Part shown: in pieces, positions 1 to 9,981 of the stretch
Position numbering within the stretch: position 1 is the stretch's first letter
Layout: every line of letters starts with the position of its first letter
From: Photobacterium piscicola
GTDB taxonomy: Bacteria; Pseudomonadota; Gammaproteobacteria; Enterobacterales; Vibrionaceae
Reading direction: 5' to 3'
Length of the DNA stretch: 64,000 nucleotides
Assembly (NCBI RefSeq): GCF_900166965.1
Contig: NZ_FUZI01000015.1
Coordinates: forward strand, 1 to 64,000
Translations under genes and position numbers: made by a program
Notes under the pieces: model-generated
Seen by the model: only the letters and a program-made list of their open reading frames with translations
The model's database searches: none
What the model was told of the DNA's origin: nothing

Positions 1-3000
1 CTACTGCGACAGATGATCATATTTACAACATTGATACTGACATTGCGGCAACGATCACTATTACCTCGATTGCTACCGATGGTGTTATCAACGCAGATGA
101 AGCGCACAGCAAAGTCCCGGTCACGGGGACCGTGGGCGCAGATGTTAAAGTCGGCGATACCGTTACGGTTGTTGTTGATGGTCAAACCGTGGGTACCACA
201 AAAGTTGTGGAGCAGGACGGCAAGTTAACGTGGACGGCAGAAGTCGACGGCAGTGTTTTAGACGGTGCGACGGCTGATAGTGTGACGGCAACCGTCACCA
301 CCACGGATGATGCGGGCAACAGTGCCACCGCGACGGACGATCACCCTTACAACATTGATACTGACATTGCGGCAGCGATCACTATTACCTCGATTGCTAC
401 CGATGGTGTTATCAACGCAGATGAAGCGCACAGCAAAGTCCCGGTCACGGGGACCGTGGGCGCAGATGTTAAAGTCGGCGATACCGTTACGGTCGTTGTT
501 GATGGTCAAACCGTGGGCACCACAAAAGTTGTGGAGCAGGACGGCAAGTTAACGTGGACGGCAGAAGTCGATGGCAGTGTTTTAGACGGTGCGACGGCTG
601 ATAGTGTGACGGCAACCGTCACCACCACGGATGAGGCGGGCAACAGTGCCACGGCGACGGACGATCATCCTTACAACATTGATACTGACATTGCGGCAAC
701 GATCACTATTACCTCGATAGCTACCGATGGTGTTATCAACGCAGATGAAGCGCACAGCAAAGTCCCGGTCACGGGGACCGTGGGCGCAGATGTTAAAGTC
801 GGCGATACCGTTACGGTCGTTGTTGATGGTCAAACCGTGGGTACCACAAAAGTTGTGGAGCAGGACGGCAAGTTAACGTGGACGGCAGAAGTCGATGGCA
901 GTGTTTTAGACGGTGCGACGGCTGATAGTGTGACGGCAACCGTCACCACCACGGATGAGGCGGGCAACAGTGCCACCGCGACGGACGATCACCCTTACAA
1001 CATTGATACTGACATTGCGGCAGCGATCACTATTACCTCGATTGCTACCGATGGTGTTATCAACGCAGATGAAGCGCACAGCAAAGTCCCGGTCACGGGG
1101 ACCGTGGGCGCAGATGTTAAAGTCGGCGATACCGTTACGGTCGTTGTTGATGGTCAAACCGTGGGCACCACAAAAGTTGTGGAGCAGGACGGCAAGTTAA
1201 CGTGGACGGCAGAAGTCGATGGCAGTGTTTTAGACGGTGCGACGGCTGATAGTGTGACGGCAACCGTCACCACCACGGATGAGGCGGGCAACAGTGCCAC
1301 GGCGACAGATGATCATATTTATACCGTTGACACTGACATTGCGGCAGCGATCACTATTACCTCGATTGCTACCGATGGTGTTATCAACGCAGAAGAAGCG
1401 CACAGCAAAGTCCCTGTTACGGGTACCGTGGGCGCAGATGTTAAAGTCGGCGATACCGTTACGGTCGTTGTTGATGGTCAAACCGTGGGCACCACAAAAG
1501 TTGTGGAGCAGGACGGCAAGTTAACGTGGACGGCAGAAGTCGATGGCAGTGTTTTAGACGGTGCGACGGCTGATAGTGTGACGGCAACCGTCACCACCAC
1601 GGATGAGGCGGGCAACAGTGCCACGGCGACAGATGATCATATTTATACCGTTGACACTGACATTGCGGCAGCGATCACTATTACCTCGATTGCTACCGAT
1701 GGTGTTATTAACGCAGATGAAGCGCACAGCAAAGTCCCGGTCACGGGTACCGTGGGCGCAGATGTTAAAGTCGGCGATACCGTTACGGTCGTTGTTGATG
1801 GTCAAACCGTGGGCACCACAAAAGTTGTGGAGCAGGACGGCAAGTTAACGTGGACGGCAGAAGTCGACGGCAGTGTTTTAGACGGTGCGACGGCTGATAG
1901 TGTGACGGCAACCGTCACCACCACGGATGAGGCGGGCAACAGTGCCACGGCGACGGACGATCACCCTTACAACATTGATACTGACATTGCGGCAGCGATC
2001 ACTATTACCTCGATTGCTACCGATGATAATGTAACCGGACCTGATTCTGAACAGTCCCAAGCGATCATCGGTACGGTTGGCGGCGATGTGAAAGCGGGCG
2101 ATTGGGTAACAGTGACCCTTGATGGTAAAACGTTAGGCACCGCCGAAGTACAAGCGGATAAGTCATGGCGTTTGTCTGTTGATGGCAAGGTCTTGTTGGA
2201 TGCGAAGACGGATCATGTTGGCGCAACAGTGACCACCACTGATACCGCAGGCAACAGCAAAACCGCCACGGCTGAGCATAATTATACGGTGGATGTTAAC
2301 GCGACTATCGATATCGATAAGATCACTGGCGATAACATCATTACTCAACAAGAAGGTCATGAGAAAACAATAAATGTCACGGGAAAAGTCGGTGGTCAAG
2401 CCCGTGAAGGAGATGAAGTTACTGTTACAATTAATGGTAATAAATATGTTACTCATGTTCAGACAGATCTTACTTGGATCGTTGCTATCGCTGGTATTGA
2501 TATCCTGCATGCCCACAAGGCAATAGCAAGTGTTACAACATCTTATAGTTCACATAATGTGACAACAGAAGCTGATGAGCCGTATACAGTAGACATTGGT
2601 GCGTTAGTTACTATTGACTCTATTGCAGACGATAACATTGTTACTCAAGCTGAAGGTAAGAGTACGGTAACCATTAAAGGTTCTGTTGGTGAGGATGTTA
2701 AGGATGGTGATACGGTTACATTGACTATTGATGGTCAACAGTTTACGGGTGAAGCAAAAGATGGTCATTATCAAATTAATGTTGATGGTGAGGCTTTACT
2801 AAACGATAGTGATCGAATTGTAGATGCATCGGTAACAACCTCTGATGGTGCAAATCATACGGCATCAGATACTGCAGAGAAAGCTTATCAAATTGATGGT
2901 GCTGTTATTCAAGGTAATAATGGTGATAATACTATAACGGGCACTGCTGGTACTGACTTATTAATCGGTGATTTAGATCCTGCAAAAGTAGTTGAAACAT

Positions 3001-5042
3001 CAACAAATGTGAATTTTGTTATTGATACTTCGGGCAGTATGTTTTTTGGTCGTTTATTAACGCTAGATGCGGTGGAAGGGCATAAAGCCGATTATTATCG
3101 TATCTATGTTGCGGGTAACTCAGAATTAACAGCGGCTGATGGTACTCGAATTTCAAATTCTCAGGGTTGGGTAACGGTAACGTACGATCAACTTAAAGAT
3201 GGCTTACAATATGACGCTGGCGGTTATTCTGATATTTATATTAAGTCGTCAGATGGAGTAGACTTTAGTCATACATTTAAATCGTTGCCGTCTATTTTTG
3301 ATATGACAAAGCAAGCGTACGACACTTTAACGACGAGTATCCTTGATAGTACCAACGATAAAAGTTTATTAAAATTTAATATAGTGACATTTAATGGTTC
3401 AGTGCAAGGAAATGAATCGTTTCATTATGATGAAAAAACACATCAATTTGTGAATAGTCATAATGTGTTGATTAATAATTATATTAATAATCTTACGGCT
3501 GGCGGTGGTACGCAATTTGAAGGCGCATTAAAAGCGGCAAGTGCAAACATTGTTGACAGCAATGAAAGAAATATTGTTTATTTTTTAAGTGATGGTAAAG
3601 ATGAAGATTCATTCCATCCTAATGGAATACATTTTTTACCTAATACAGAAATTGTCTCTATTGCTGTTGGTCCTTCTGGTGATGGAACACAAGTAAATGA
3701 AATTGCAAAATTGGGCGTGGGTTATGATGATAATAATTCTACAGCCCCAAGTTATTCTCAAGTGATTACTAATGCAAATGAATTAAATAATGCCTTTCAT
3801 GATATAGGTCAGCATTTTATTCCAGGAAGTGACACCATTATTGGTAGTGATGATAACGATGTGCTTGCCGGTGATGCACTGAATATCAAGTGGATGTACG
3901 ATGACGGTTTACTTAGCGGGACGTATCAAGAACCAAAGAGTGATGATGAGTCAACTAAGCCCGCTAATTTACTGAAGCAGTATTTAGCAGATAAAGATTA
4001 TGATGGAAATGTTGATAAGGTTCTTACCTCCGATTTAAACCATTTTATTGCAAATCATTTAGATAAATTTGGTAATAATGCATATGGTGGTAACGATCAT
4101 TTAACGGGAGGTAAAGGTAATGATATTCTTATCGGTGATGGTGGTAATGATTCTTTAAATGGTGGCCTTGGAAATGATTTTTTAAATGGTGGTTTTGGTA
4201 ATGATAATTTGATTGGTGGAGAGGGTAAAGATACTTTCCTATGGTCAGAAAACAATTTTGGTACCGATGCTATACCTGCAATTGACACTATCATGGATTT
4301 TGAAAAAGGTATTGATACTATTGAATTAGGTGATTCATTACACGTAAAAAATATTCAATCTTTGGATGATCTCAATAATCGGTTGAATATTATTGAGCAA
4401 CAGGGCAATACTGAAATTCAGATTTTTGATGACCAACATCAAGTAGTGCAAAACATCATATTGAATGGTATTAGCCATAATGATCTCTTTGGTAACAATG
4501 CAACTAGTATGTCTAATGAAGATAAATTGGATGCGTTACTTAATAGCGGCAATCTTGAATTGAGCGATAATTTTGGTAATCAACAGGCCAATACCTTAAC
4601 TGCTGATAATCAAGGTGAATCATTATTTGGTTTTGATGGTAATGATATTCTAGTTGCAGGGCAAGGTAACGATATTTTAACGGGTGGACATGGTGATGAT
4701 GTATTTACATGGCATGAAACGTCGCTTTCTACTGTAGCAAATACTGATACCATTGCTGATTTTGAATTAGATAAAGATCAAATCAATATTCATGATTTAC
4801 TGACTGATGATGAAAATGCTAGTTTAAAGATGGATGATCTATTAAGTCATGTGAGTGCTGATGTAGACAATAAAGGCAATGTTAATCTTGAAGTAAGTAG
4901 CCTTGACGGTAAATCACAACACATAGTGTTAGAAAATATTAACCCACAGAATGACTTAGGTTTAGCTGATGGTGCATCTTCTGCTGATATTGTGTCATCC
5001 TTATTTAACCATAATGCGTTTCATGTCGATAATAATAATTAA
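1..5042 (+). CDS. Giant RTX adhesin, C-terminal part (5' end outside window)
   Basis: The reading frame is already open at base 3 and continues upstream, so only the last 1679 residues are visible. In order they hold six near-identical 108-residue Ig-like repeats (bases 33-1976), about three diverged copies (to about 2900), a first RTX motif (NGDNTITGTAG), a von Willebrand A domain with a DTSGS metal site at 3024 and a later LSDG aspartate, and two clusters of GGxGxD calcium-binding RTX repeats (about 4080-4240 and 4620-4700). The last 110 residues (DVFTWHETS ... ADFELDKDQINIHDLL) look like the type I secretion target domain of Vibrio RTX adhesins. By family knowledge this is a LapA/BapA-type surface protein exported by a type I secretion system, with the repeats forming a stalk and the A domain at the tip. 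No exporter genes are seen downstream. Its ligand cannot be told from sequence. Confidence 0.9.
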   Translation, partial: TATDDHIYNIDTDIAATITITSIATDGVINADEAHSKVPVTGTVGADVKVGDTVTVVVDGQTVGTTKVVEQDGKLTWTAEVDGSVLDGATADSVTATVTTTDDAGNSATATDDHPYNIDTDIAAAITITSIATDGVINADEAHSKVPVTGTVGADVKVGDTVTVVVDGQTVGTTKVVEQDGKLTWTAEVDGSVLDGATADSVTATVTTTDEAGNSATATDDHPYNIDTDIAATITITSIATDGVINADEAHSKVPVTGTVGADVKVGDTVTVVVDGQTVGTTKVVEQDGKLTWTAEVDGSVLDGATADSVTATVTTTDEAGNSATATDDHPYNIDTDIAAAITITSIATDGVINADEAHSKVPVTGTVGADVKVGDTVTVVVDGQTVGTTKVVEQDGKLTWTAEVDGSVLDGATADSVTATVTTTDEAGNSATATDDHIYTVDTDIAAAITITSIATDGVINAEEAHSKVPVTGTVGADVKVGDTVTVVVDGQTVGTTKVVEQDGKLTWTAEVDGSVLDGATADSVTATVTTTDEAGNSATATDDHIYTVDTDIAAAITITSIATDGVINADEAHSKVPVTGTVGADVKVGDTVTVVVDGQTVGTTKVVEQDGKLTWTAEVDGSVLDGATADSVTATVTTTDEAGNSATATDDHPYNIDTDIAAAITITSIATDDNVTGPDSEQSQAIIGTVGGDVKAGDWVTVTLDGKTLGTAEVQADKSWRLSVDGKVLLDAKTDHVGATVTTTDTAGNSKTATAEHNYTVDVNATIDIDKITGDNIITQQEGHEKTINVTGKVGGQAREGDEVTVTINGNKYVTHVQTDLTWIVAIAGIDILHAHKAIASVTTSYSSHNVTTEADEPYTVDIGALVTIDSIADDNIVTQAEGKSTVTIKGSVGEDVKDGDTVTLTIDGQQFTGEAKDGHYQINVDGEALLNDSDRIVDASVTTSDGANHTASDTAEKAYQIDGAVIQGNNGDNTITGTAGTDLLIGDLDPAKVVETSTNVNFVIDTSGSMFFGRLLTLDAVEGHKADYYRIYVAGNSELTAADGTRISNSQGWVTVTYDQLKDGLQYDAGGYSDIYIKSSDGVDFSHTFKSLPSIFDMTKQAYDTLTTSILDSTNDKSLLKFNIVTFNGSVQGNESFHYDEKTHQFVNSHNVLINNYINNLTAGGGTQFEGALKAASANIVDSNERNIVYFLSDGKDEDSFHPNGIHFLPNTEIVSIAVGPSGDGTQVNEIAKLGVGYDDNNSTAPSYSQVITNANELNNAFHDIGQHFIPGSDTIIGSDDNDVLAGDALNIKWMYDDGLLSGTYQEPKSDDESTKPANLLKQYLADKDYDGNVDKVLTSDLNHFIANHLDKFGNNAYGGNDHLTGGKGNDILIGDGGNDSLNGGLGNDFLNGGFGNDNLIGGEGKDTFLWSENNFGTDAIPAIDTIMDFEKGIDTIELGDSLHVKNIQSLDDLNNRLNIIEQQGNTEIQIFDDQHQVVQNIILNGISHNDLFGNNATSMSNEDKLDALLNSGNLELSDNFGNQQANTLTADNQGESLFGFDGNDILVAGQGNDILTGGHGDDVFTWHETSLSTVANTDTIADFELDKDQINIHDLLTDDENASLKMDDLLSHVSADVDNKGNVNLEVSSLDGKSQHIVLENINPQNDLGLADGASSADIVSSLFNHNAFHVDNNN
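33..1976 (+). repeat. Six tandem 324-bp repeats in the adhesin gene
   Basis: Units start at 33, 357, 681, 1005, 1329 and 1653, each coding for 108 residues beginning DTDIAA. They are almost identical even at silent positions. The few differences are NID versus TVD at the unit junction, AIT versus TIT, and ADEAHS versus AEEAHS. A seventh, clearly diverged unit starts at 1977. The array extends beyond the left edge, so its full copy number is unknown. Confidence 0.95.
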
Positions 5043-5057
5043 CGACTAATTAACTTG

Positions 5058-5086
5058 AAAAAGCAGCTTTAATTAGCTGCTTTTTT
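5058..5086 (+). terminator. Rho-independent terminator of the adhesin gene
   Basis: AGCAGCT (5062-5068) pairs with AGCTGCT (5075-5081). Flanking A and T runs extend the stem and give the U-tract. It lies 16 bp after the adhesin stop codon. Confidence 0.8.
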
Positions 5087-5107
5087 ATAAATAAAGAGAA
5101 AATAGTG

Positions 5108-5854
5108 ATGAAAAAAGGGCTAATTGGCGGTTTACTATTATTAAGTTCAGGAACTGTATATGCACAGAGCTGTCCTGTTGATGTGCCTAACCCTATTCAT
5201 ATTGATAAAGGCAGTGTCTCTGTTTATGAAGCAGGAAAACCTAAATTATTGATTGATGATAACAATAATTTATTTATTAATGGTCAACAGGTTGATCTTA
5301 ATGCGATGCAACAAAAAGCATTAACAGTATACAGTGATGATATGCAGACCTATTTACCACAAATGGCAGCATTGGCCCAACAAGGAACCGGGTTAGCTTT
5401 AGCTGTATTGAAAGATGTATCAAATAGCTTTGATTCACAAACAGCATTTGCAAAAGTGCAAGCACTCGTTAATCAATTAAGTGAACAAGCACAGCATAAA
5501 TTTTATAATCAGCAAGGTGAATTTGTGATGCCTGCTGATGTATTTACTAGTATGGATACGACGTGGAAAACTGAATTTGAAAATGCAATGCAACAAGTAA
5601 CCGTTGAATCGATATCAAGTGTATTAGCAGCACTGGCTGATGAAATGAAAAATGGCGATGTAGATTTTAGCCAGATGCAGACAAAATTTTCACAGTTAAA
5701 GACTCAGATCACCGATACTGTGGCTCAGCATAGTGGTGAAATGAAAGTTAAAGCCAATGATTTGTGTGGTTCAATTGAAGGGTTAGCAAAGCAAGAACAA
5801 CAACTTCAGCAAATAATTCCACAGTTGCAAAATATACCTATGTTTAAAATGTAA
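5108..5854 (+). CDS. DUF2884 (YggN-like) periplasmic protein
   Basis: A 248-residue protein with a clear signal peptide (MKKGLIGGLLLLSSGTVYA) and a mature N-terminus at QSCPVDV. The pattern of an N-terminal Cys-Pro, a short beta segment with an FINGQQVDL motif and a long helical C-terminal part matches the DUF2884/YggN family, whose function is unknown. A GTG sits directly before the ATG (5105), but the ATG at 5108 has better spacing from the AAAGAGAA ribosome site. It follows the adhesin by 65 bp with a terminator between, so it is probably a separate transcription unit. Family assignment is from memory of the pattern. Confidence 0.65.
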   Translation: MKKGLIGGLLLLSSGTVYAQSCPVDVPNPIHIDKGSVSVYEAGKPKLLIDDNNNLFINGQQVDLNAMQQKALTVYSDDMQTYLPQMAALAQQGTGLALAVLKDVSNSFDSQTAFAKVQALVNQLSEQAQHKFYNQQGEFVMPADVFTSMDTTWKTEFENAMQQVTVESISSVLAALADEMKNGDVDFSQMQTKFSQLKTQITDTVAQHSGEMKVKANDLCGSIEGLAKQEQQLQQIIPQLQNIPMFKM

Positions 5855-5878
5855 TTGCGACCAAAGCTTAACCATAAT

Positions 5879-5907
5879 AAAAATAGCACTTAAGGGTGCT
5901 ATTTTTA
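5879..5907 (+). terminator. Rho-independent terminator after the DUF2884 gene
   Basis: AGCAC (5885-5889) pairs with GTGCT (5896-5900). Flanking A and T runs extend the stem, and a T run follows. It lies about 25 bp after the stop. Confidence 0.75.
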
Positions 5908-6014
5908 TTGGGATAAGCACCTACACTTTATAGATAAGATCAAAAAGTAATAGCTGTAAATCATTATTGTATCAATGTATATAAAAGTGTCAGTTCAAGC
6001 TAAAGGAGTGCAAA

Positions 6015-6170
6015 ATGTTCAAGTTATTGGTTATTTTTGGATTACTAGCTTTCGCGTATTGGGTTATTCGGTATCTATCTAAATCGCAGCAAAACCAGAT
6101 AGTAACGGGATTAGTGGCCGTATTAGGCTCTGCTGCGATCATTTTTATTGGATTTGAATTATTTCGTTAG
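6015..6170 (+). CDS. Small two-helix membrane protein, unknown function
   Basis: A 51-residue ORF starting MFKLLVIFGLLAFAYWVIRY, preceded by an excellent AAGGAG ribosome site seven bases upstream of the ATG. It has two hydrophobic segments (about residues 3-20 and 29-48) joined by a short polar loop (LSKSQQNQ), so it should be a two-pass inner-membrane protein. The stop overlaps the 3' end of the convergent pldA gene by four bases. I do not recognise the family. The strong ribosome site and membrane-like composition support a real gene. Confidence 0.6.
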   Translation: MFKLLVIFGLLAFAYWVIRYLSKSQQNQIVTGLVAVLGSAAIIFIGFELFR

Positions 6171-7186
6171 AGCACATCCGTTAATGCAACACCGATACCT
6201 AACCGTTGTTGTTTATGATTATAATCAATTAGGTTCTCACCATACCCCGTCGAATATTTAGTATACCCTCGTAACTTACCCCATAGAGGGAAAGTTAGAC
6301 CAAATTCACCATAACCTTTATGAGTTGCAAAGTTTTGACGTCCAGTAAAACTAAATTCGTAATCCTGCCATTTGTAGACAGCATTGAGTTCATAGTGCCC
6401 CATATAATCACTGATATCTGGGTTATCGTCACCTTTAGGCGATAAAGGATCTTCTTTTTTATCTTCAGGTATACGCCACCAAGGACGCAGTGAGAAGACA
6501 AAATTTCCTTTTTCAACAATTAAATCGGTGTAAATACGGTTCCAACTACGAGATAACCCTTGAGTTCGACCATTGGATTGGTGTTCGATGCCTAATGTTA
6601 CCCATGTGCTTGCTTCAAAAGGTGTCCAAGGTGTTGGTGCGAGGTAAAATAATTCAGGGCGATAGTTGGTTTCTCTAAAAGGACGTGAAATATCTTCGGC
6701 ATACACTTGCCAATATGATTTCAATGTAAAAGCGGCAAATAAACCATCATTATGAATAAGTAAGTCATCATAACTTAACGGTGTTTTAAAACTTATTTGA
6801 AATTCGGCTTCTGCATTTTTCATTTTCCCCGCCCATTCACTGTTTTTATATGCAGCGTTATTAATGTTGTCTGTCATTACAATAGGAAGAAAATAATTCA
6901 TACGGTGTGGCGTAATAACAAAACGATTTAAAGCAGTATCTCGCTCATCTTGTAATCGTTGAGCCATAAGAGATGGTGATGATTGTGAAGGGGCTGTAAT
7001 CGTGACAGGCGCGGCTTTAGCTATATTGTCAGAGCAATGAGAGCGAATGTCACTCAATGTTAGTGTGCCATTTTGTGTTTTCACGGCATTTAGCAGGCAA
7101 GCATCATAATCTGGAGATGTACTAGCAATAGCTGTACTTGCTATGAATAATGAAGAAGTAAAGCAAACGGTATAAATGCATCTCAC
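6167..7186 (-). CDS. pldA: Outer-membrane phospholipase A (OMPLA)
   Basis: A 339-residue protein with an N-terminal signal peptide ending near ALA-like residues 19-22. It hydrolyses acyl chains of phospholipids that reach the outer leaflet of the outer membrane. The hallmark block GIEHQSNGR...SRSWNR is present and gives the catalytic His202, Ser204 and Asn216, with the same 14-residue His-to-Asn spacing as the E. coli enzyme. The upstream YRPELFYL segment and the C-terminal alternating strands ending in LGIGVALTDVL fit a 12-stranded barrel. The N-terminal extension (residues 25-85) before the barrel is somewhat long and low in complexity. It stands alone between ygiQ and the small membrane ORF. 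Confidence 0.93.
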   Translation of the reverse strand: MRCIYTVCFTSSLFIASTAIASTSPDYDACLLNAVKTQNGTLTLSDIRSHCSDNIAKAAPVTITAPSQSSPSLMAQRLQDERDTALNRFVITPHRMNYFLPIVMTDNINNAAYKNSEWAGKMKNAEAEFQISFKTPLSYDDLLIHNDGLFAAFTLKSYWQVYAEDISRPFRETNYRPELFYLAPTPWTPFEASTWVTLGIEHQSNGRTQGLSRSWNRIYTDLIVEKGNFVFSLRPWWRIPEDKKEDPLSPKGDDNPDISDYMGHYELNAVYKWQDYEFSFTGRQNFATHKGYGEFGLTFPLWGKLRGYTKYSTGYGENLIDYNHKQQRLGIGVALTDVL

Positions 7187-7314
7187 AATGATGGGTTATC
7201 CCTAAAAAATGGAAAATAAGACGTTACTAATTCTGTGTGTTTTTTTTGTTTCCATTAGTGTACCTAATAAATCTTCCAAAGGAATAACATTAAGTTAGAA
7301 ATTTGTAAAACAAA

Positions 7315-7345
7315 AACGCCGTCTTAAAAAAGACGGCGTTTATTA
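7315..7345 (-). terminator. Rho-independent terminator of ygiQ
   Basis: AACGCCGTCTT (7315-7325) pairs with its complement ending at 7340. On the minus strand it is followed by TTTTTG, about 35 bp beyond the ygiQ stop. The other face is also followed by T-rich sequence. Confidence 0.85.
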
Positions 7346-7377
7346 TTAAATCATTAGCGTTTTATATTCAGTGTAAA

Positions 7378-9756
7378 TTAGGCACCTGTACGACTACGTG
7401 TTGGCTTTCCATTAGGTCGTTGACCACTAGGTTTGCCATTACGATTTGCTGGGCGGCCACTTGCTTGAGCTGGTTTACCATTGCGATTATTACTCGTATT
7501 GGTCGTGTTATTATTGCTGCCACCACGGTTACTGTTAGTGCCTGCTTTAGCCGTACTACCATTACGAGAGCTGTTCGCCTGTGGTTTTCCATTATTAACG
7601 GGCTTACCATTACGATTACTCTGAGGGCGTTTACCATCAGTGCGAATATCAGGTTGATTCGGGTTCTTGGTTGCAAAACGTTTAGAACCGTGACGACCTG
7701 AACCACGACGTTCAGCTGGTGTCATTTCTGCTTCACTGCCAGCGTCTGGGACTAAACAGTTAGGACGATTACCGATCAGATATTTTTTACCCATGGTAAT
7801 TAACGCATCACGGATAAGAGGCCAGTTGAGTGGATCGTGGTAACGTAATAGCGCTTTATGAAGGCGGCGTTGACGTTCACCTTTAGCGACAAATAAATCT
7901 TCACGGCCTTTGTATTTCACTTTCTTCAACGGGTTTGTTTCTGAGTGGTACATTGCCGTTGCATTACACATTGGTGATGGGTAGAAGTTTTGGACCTGAT
8001 CACACTGATAATCGTTTTGTTTAAGCCATAACGCTAAGTTCAACATGTCTTCATCAGTTGAACCTGGGTGCGCTGAAATAAAGTAAGGAATAAGGTATTG
8101 TTTTTTCCCTGCTTCTTGGCTGTACTGCTCAAACATCGATTTGAAGCGATCATAGGTGCCCATACCAGGCTTCATCATCAGATCAAGTGTACCTTTCTCT
8201 GTATGTTCTGGTGCAATTTTAAGGTAGCCACCCACATGGTGAGTCACAAGTTCACGTACATATTCTGGTGATTCTACCGCTAAATCATAACGGACACCTG
8301 AAGCTATCATGATCTTTTTAATGCCTTTAACATTGCGAGCATTACGATATAAATCAATTAAATGTTTATGATCAGTGTTTAGTTTTTCACAGATTTTAGG
8401 GAAAATACATGATGGTCGGCGACAGTTAGCTTCAGCTTTAGGATCTGAACAACCAAGACGATACATGTTCGCCGTTGGGCCACCTAGATCAGAAATAGTA
8501 CCAGTAAAGCCAGGGACTTTATCGCGAATTTCTTCTAGTTCATTAAGAATTGATTCTTGAGAACGGTTTTGAATAATACGGCCTTCGTGTTCGGTAATTG
8601 AACAGAATGAACAGCCACCAAAGCAGCCGCGCATGATATTAACCGAGGTTTTGATCATGTCATAAGCAGGAATTTTTGCTTTGCCGTAACTTGGATGAGG
8701 TACACGAGCGAAAGGTAATCCAAATACAAAGTCCATTTCTTCAGTCGACAATGGAATCGGTGCGCGGTTGATCCATAATTCACGATCAGCGTGTTTTTGA
8801 ATTAATGCACGTCCAGAGTAGGGGTTAGTTTCTAGGTGCATTACTCGACTAGCATGTGCATATAAAATACGGTCATTTGCTAATTTTTCATATGATGGCA
8901 ACCGTACTACTGTATTTTCAGCGTCATGGCGTGATGGGCGAACATGAATAACTTGTGGCTGTTTTTCTTTTTCTTCTTTATTAGACGCACATGTTTCTTC
9001 GGTAGCGTATGGATTTTGCATTACCATCGGACGGCCAGGTTTTTCAATGCGTGATGAATCAATTTCCTGATAGCGTTCAGGAATATCTTTGATCATTACC
9101 GCAGTGCCTGCAATATCAGTTAATGACTTAATATCTTCGCCATTGGCAATACGGTGCGATACTTCAACTAGCGCACGTTCAGCGTTACCAAATAATAAAA
9201 TATCCGCTTTAGCATCCATTAATACTGAACGACGAACTTTGTCTGACCAGTAATCATAGTGAGCAAGACGACGTAAGCTAGCTTCAATGCCGCCTAAAAC
9301 GATAGGTGATTCTTTATAAGCTTCACGACAACGTTGAGAATAAACTAATACTGCACGATCGGGACGTTTACCGCCTTCATTATTAGGCGTGTAAGCATCA
9401 TCTTTACGTAGTTTACGATCAGCGGTATAACGGTTGATCATTGAATCCATGTTGCCAGAGGTTATACCAAAATAAAGATTGGGTTTACCCAGCGCCATAA
9501 AGTCATCTTTATTGTCCCATTTAGGCTGCGCAATAATACCAACACGAAAACCTTGAGATTCAAGTAGGCGACCAATCACGGCCATACCAAAGCTAGGATG
9601 GTCAACATAGGCATCACCAGTAACAATGATAATGTCACAGCTGTCCCAGCCAAGAGCATCCATCTCTTTTCTAGATGTTGGCAAGAATGGAGCTGTGCCA
9701 TAGCATTCAGCCCAATACTTAGGATAGCTATCAATAGGTGTTACTTTCGTGTGCAT
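7378..9756 (-). CDS. ygiQ: YgiQ-family radical SAM protein
   Basis: A 792-residue member of the UPF0313/YgiQ family. It has an N-terminal cobalamin-binding-like region ([18 protein letters not shown]), a radical SAM core with the cluster motif C378-x3-C382-x2-C385 (GCFGGCSFC), and the family block [16 protein letters not shown]. The reaction it catalyses is unknown to me. The last ~100 residues are a low-complexity basic tail rich in Asn, Gly, Arg and Lys, with NGKP repeated five times. Such a tail could bind nucleic acid, but that is inference. The ATG at 9756 is the natural start for the family ([20 protein letters not shown]). It is a single gene with its own terminator. Confidence 0.92.
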   Translation of the reverse strand: MHTKVTPIDSYPKYWAECYGTAPFLPTSRKEMDALGWDSCDIIIVTGDAYVDHPSFGMAVIGRLLESQGFRVGIIAQPKWDNKDDFMALGKPNLYFGITSGNMDSMINRYTADRKLRKDDAYTPNNEGGKRPDRAVLVYSQRCREAYKESPIVLGGIEASLRRLAHYDYWSDKVRRSVLMDAKADILLFGNAERALVEVSHRIANGEDIKSLTDIAGTAVMIKDIPERYQEIDSSRIEKPGRPMVMQNPYATEETCASNKEEKEKQPQVIHVRPSRHDAENTVVRLPSYEKLANDRILYAHASRVMHLETNPYSGRALIQKHADRELWINRAPIPLSTEEMDFVFGLPFARVPHPSYGKAKIPAYDMIKTSVNIMRGCFGGCSFCSITEHEGRIIQNRSQESILNELEEIRDKVPGFTGTISDLGGPTANMYRLGCSDPKAEANCRRPSCIFPKICEKLNTDHKHLIDLYRNARNVKGIKKIMIASGVRYDLAVESPEYVRELVTHHVGGYLKIAPEHTEKGTLDLMMKPGMGTYDRFKSMFEQYSQEAGKKQYLIPYFISAHPGSTDEDMLNLALWLKQNDYQCDQVQNFYPSPMCNATAMYHSETNPLKKVKYKGREDLFVAKGERQRRLHKALLRYHDPLNWPLIRDALITMGKKYLIGNRPNCLVPDAGSEAEMTPAERRGSGRHGSKRFATKNPNQPDIRTDGKRPQSNRNGKPVNNGKPQANSSRNGSTAKAGTNSNRGGSNNNTTNTSNNRNGKPAQASGRPANRNGKPSGQRPNGKPTRSRTGA

Positions 9757-9928
9757 GTTTTGACCTCTATATTTTGAGGCGGGAATTATAGCGGCTCATA
9801 AAAAGGCTGGCTAGTGATTATAAATCTTGATGTTAAACAAAGTTTTTAATAAATCTCTATTCTGACGCTTAACTATAGCGGTTTATTGTGTGATAGGTGT
9901 CGTTAAAAAATGATTTTATTTGTTATAA

Positions 9929-9971
9929 ATGACGTATTGACGTTAAGGGATATAGTCGTTCAATACGTCAT
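9929..9971. repeat. Perfect 12-bp inverted repeat, possible ybdG terminator
   Basis: ATGACGTATTGA (9929-9940) and its exact complement (9960-9971) flank a 19-bp loop just after the minus-strand channel gene. The T-tract beyond the stem on the minus strand is poor (TTTATAAC), so a terminator role is possible but not clear. Confidence 0.55.
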
Positions 9972-9981
9972 AAATGATGCA

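Noticed and set aside
33..1976. Tandem repeats as a CRISPR array
   Set aside because: The repeats are 324 bp, contiguous, in frame and coding, with no short repeat/unique spacer alternation.
258..2060. Periodic minus-strand ORFs of 83 residues and short plus-strand ORFs within the adhesin repeats
   Set aside because: They recur every 324 bp as shadows of the repeat in other frames, have no ribosome sites, and encode Arg-rich low-complexity products.
2163..2516. 117-residue minus-strand ORF
   Set aside because: It lies fully inside the adhesin frame, has no start signal, and its composition is that of an antisense frame.
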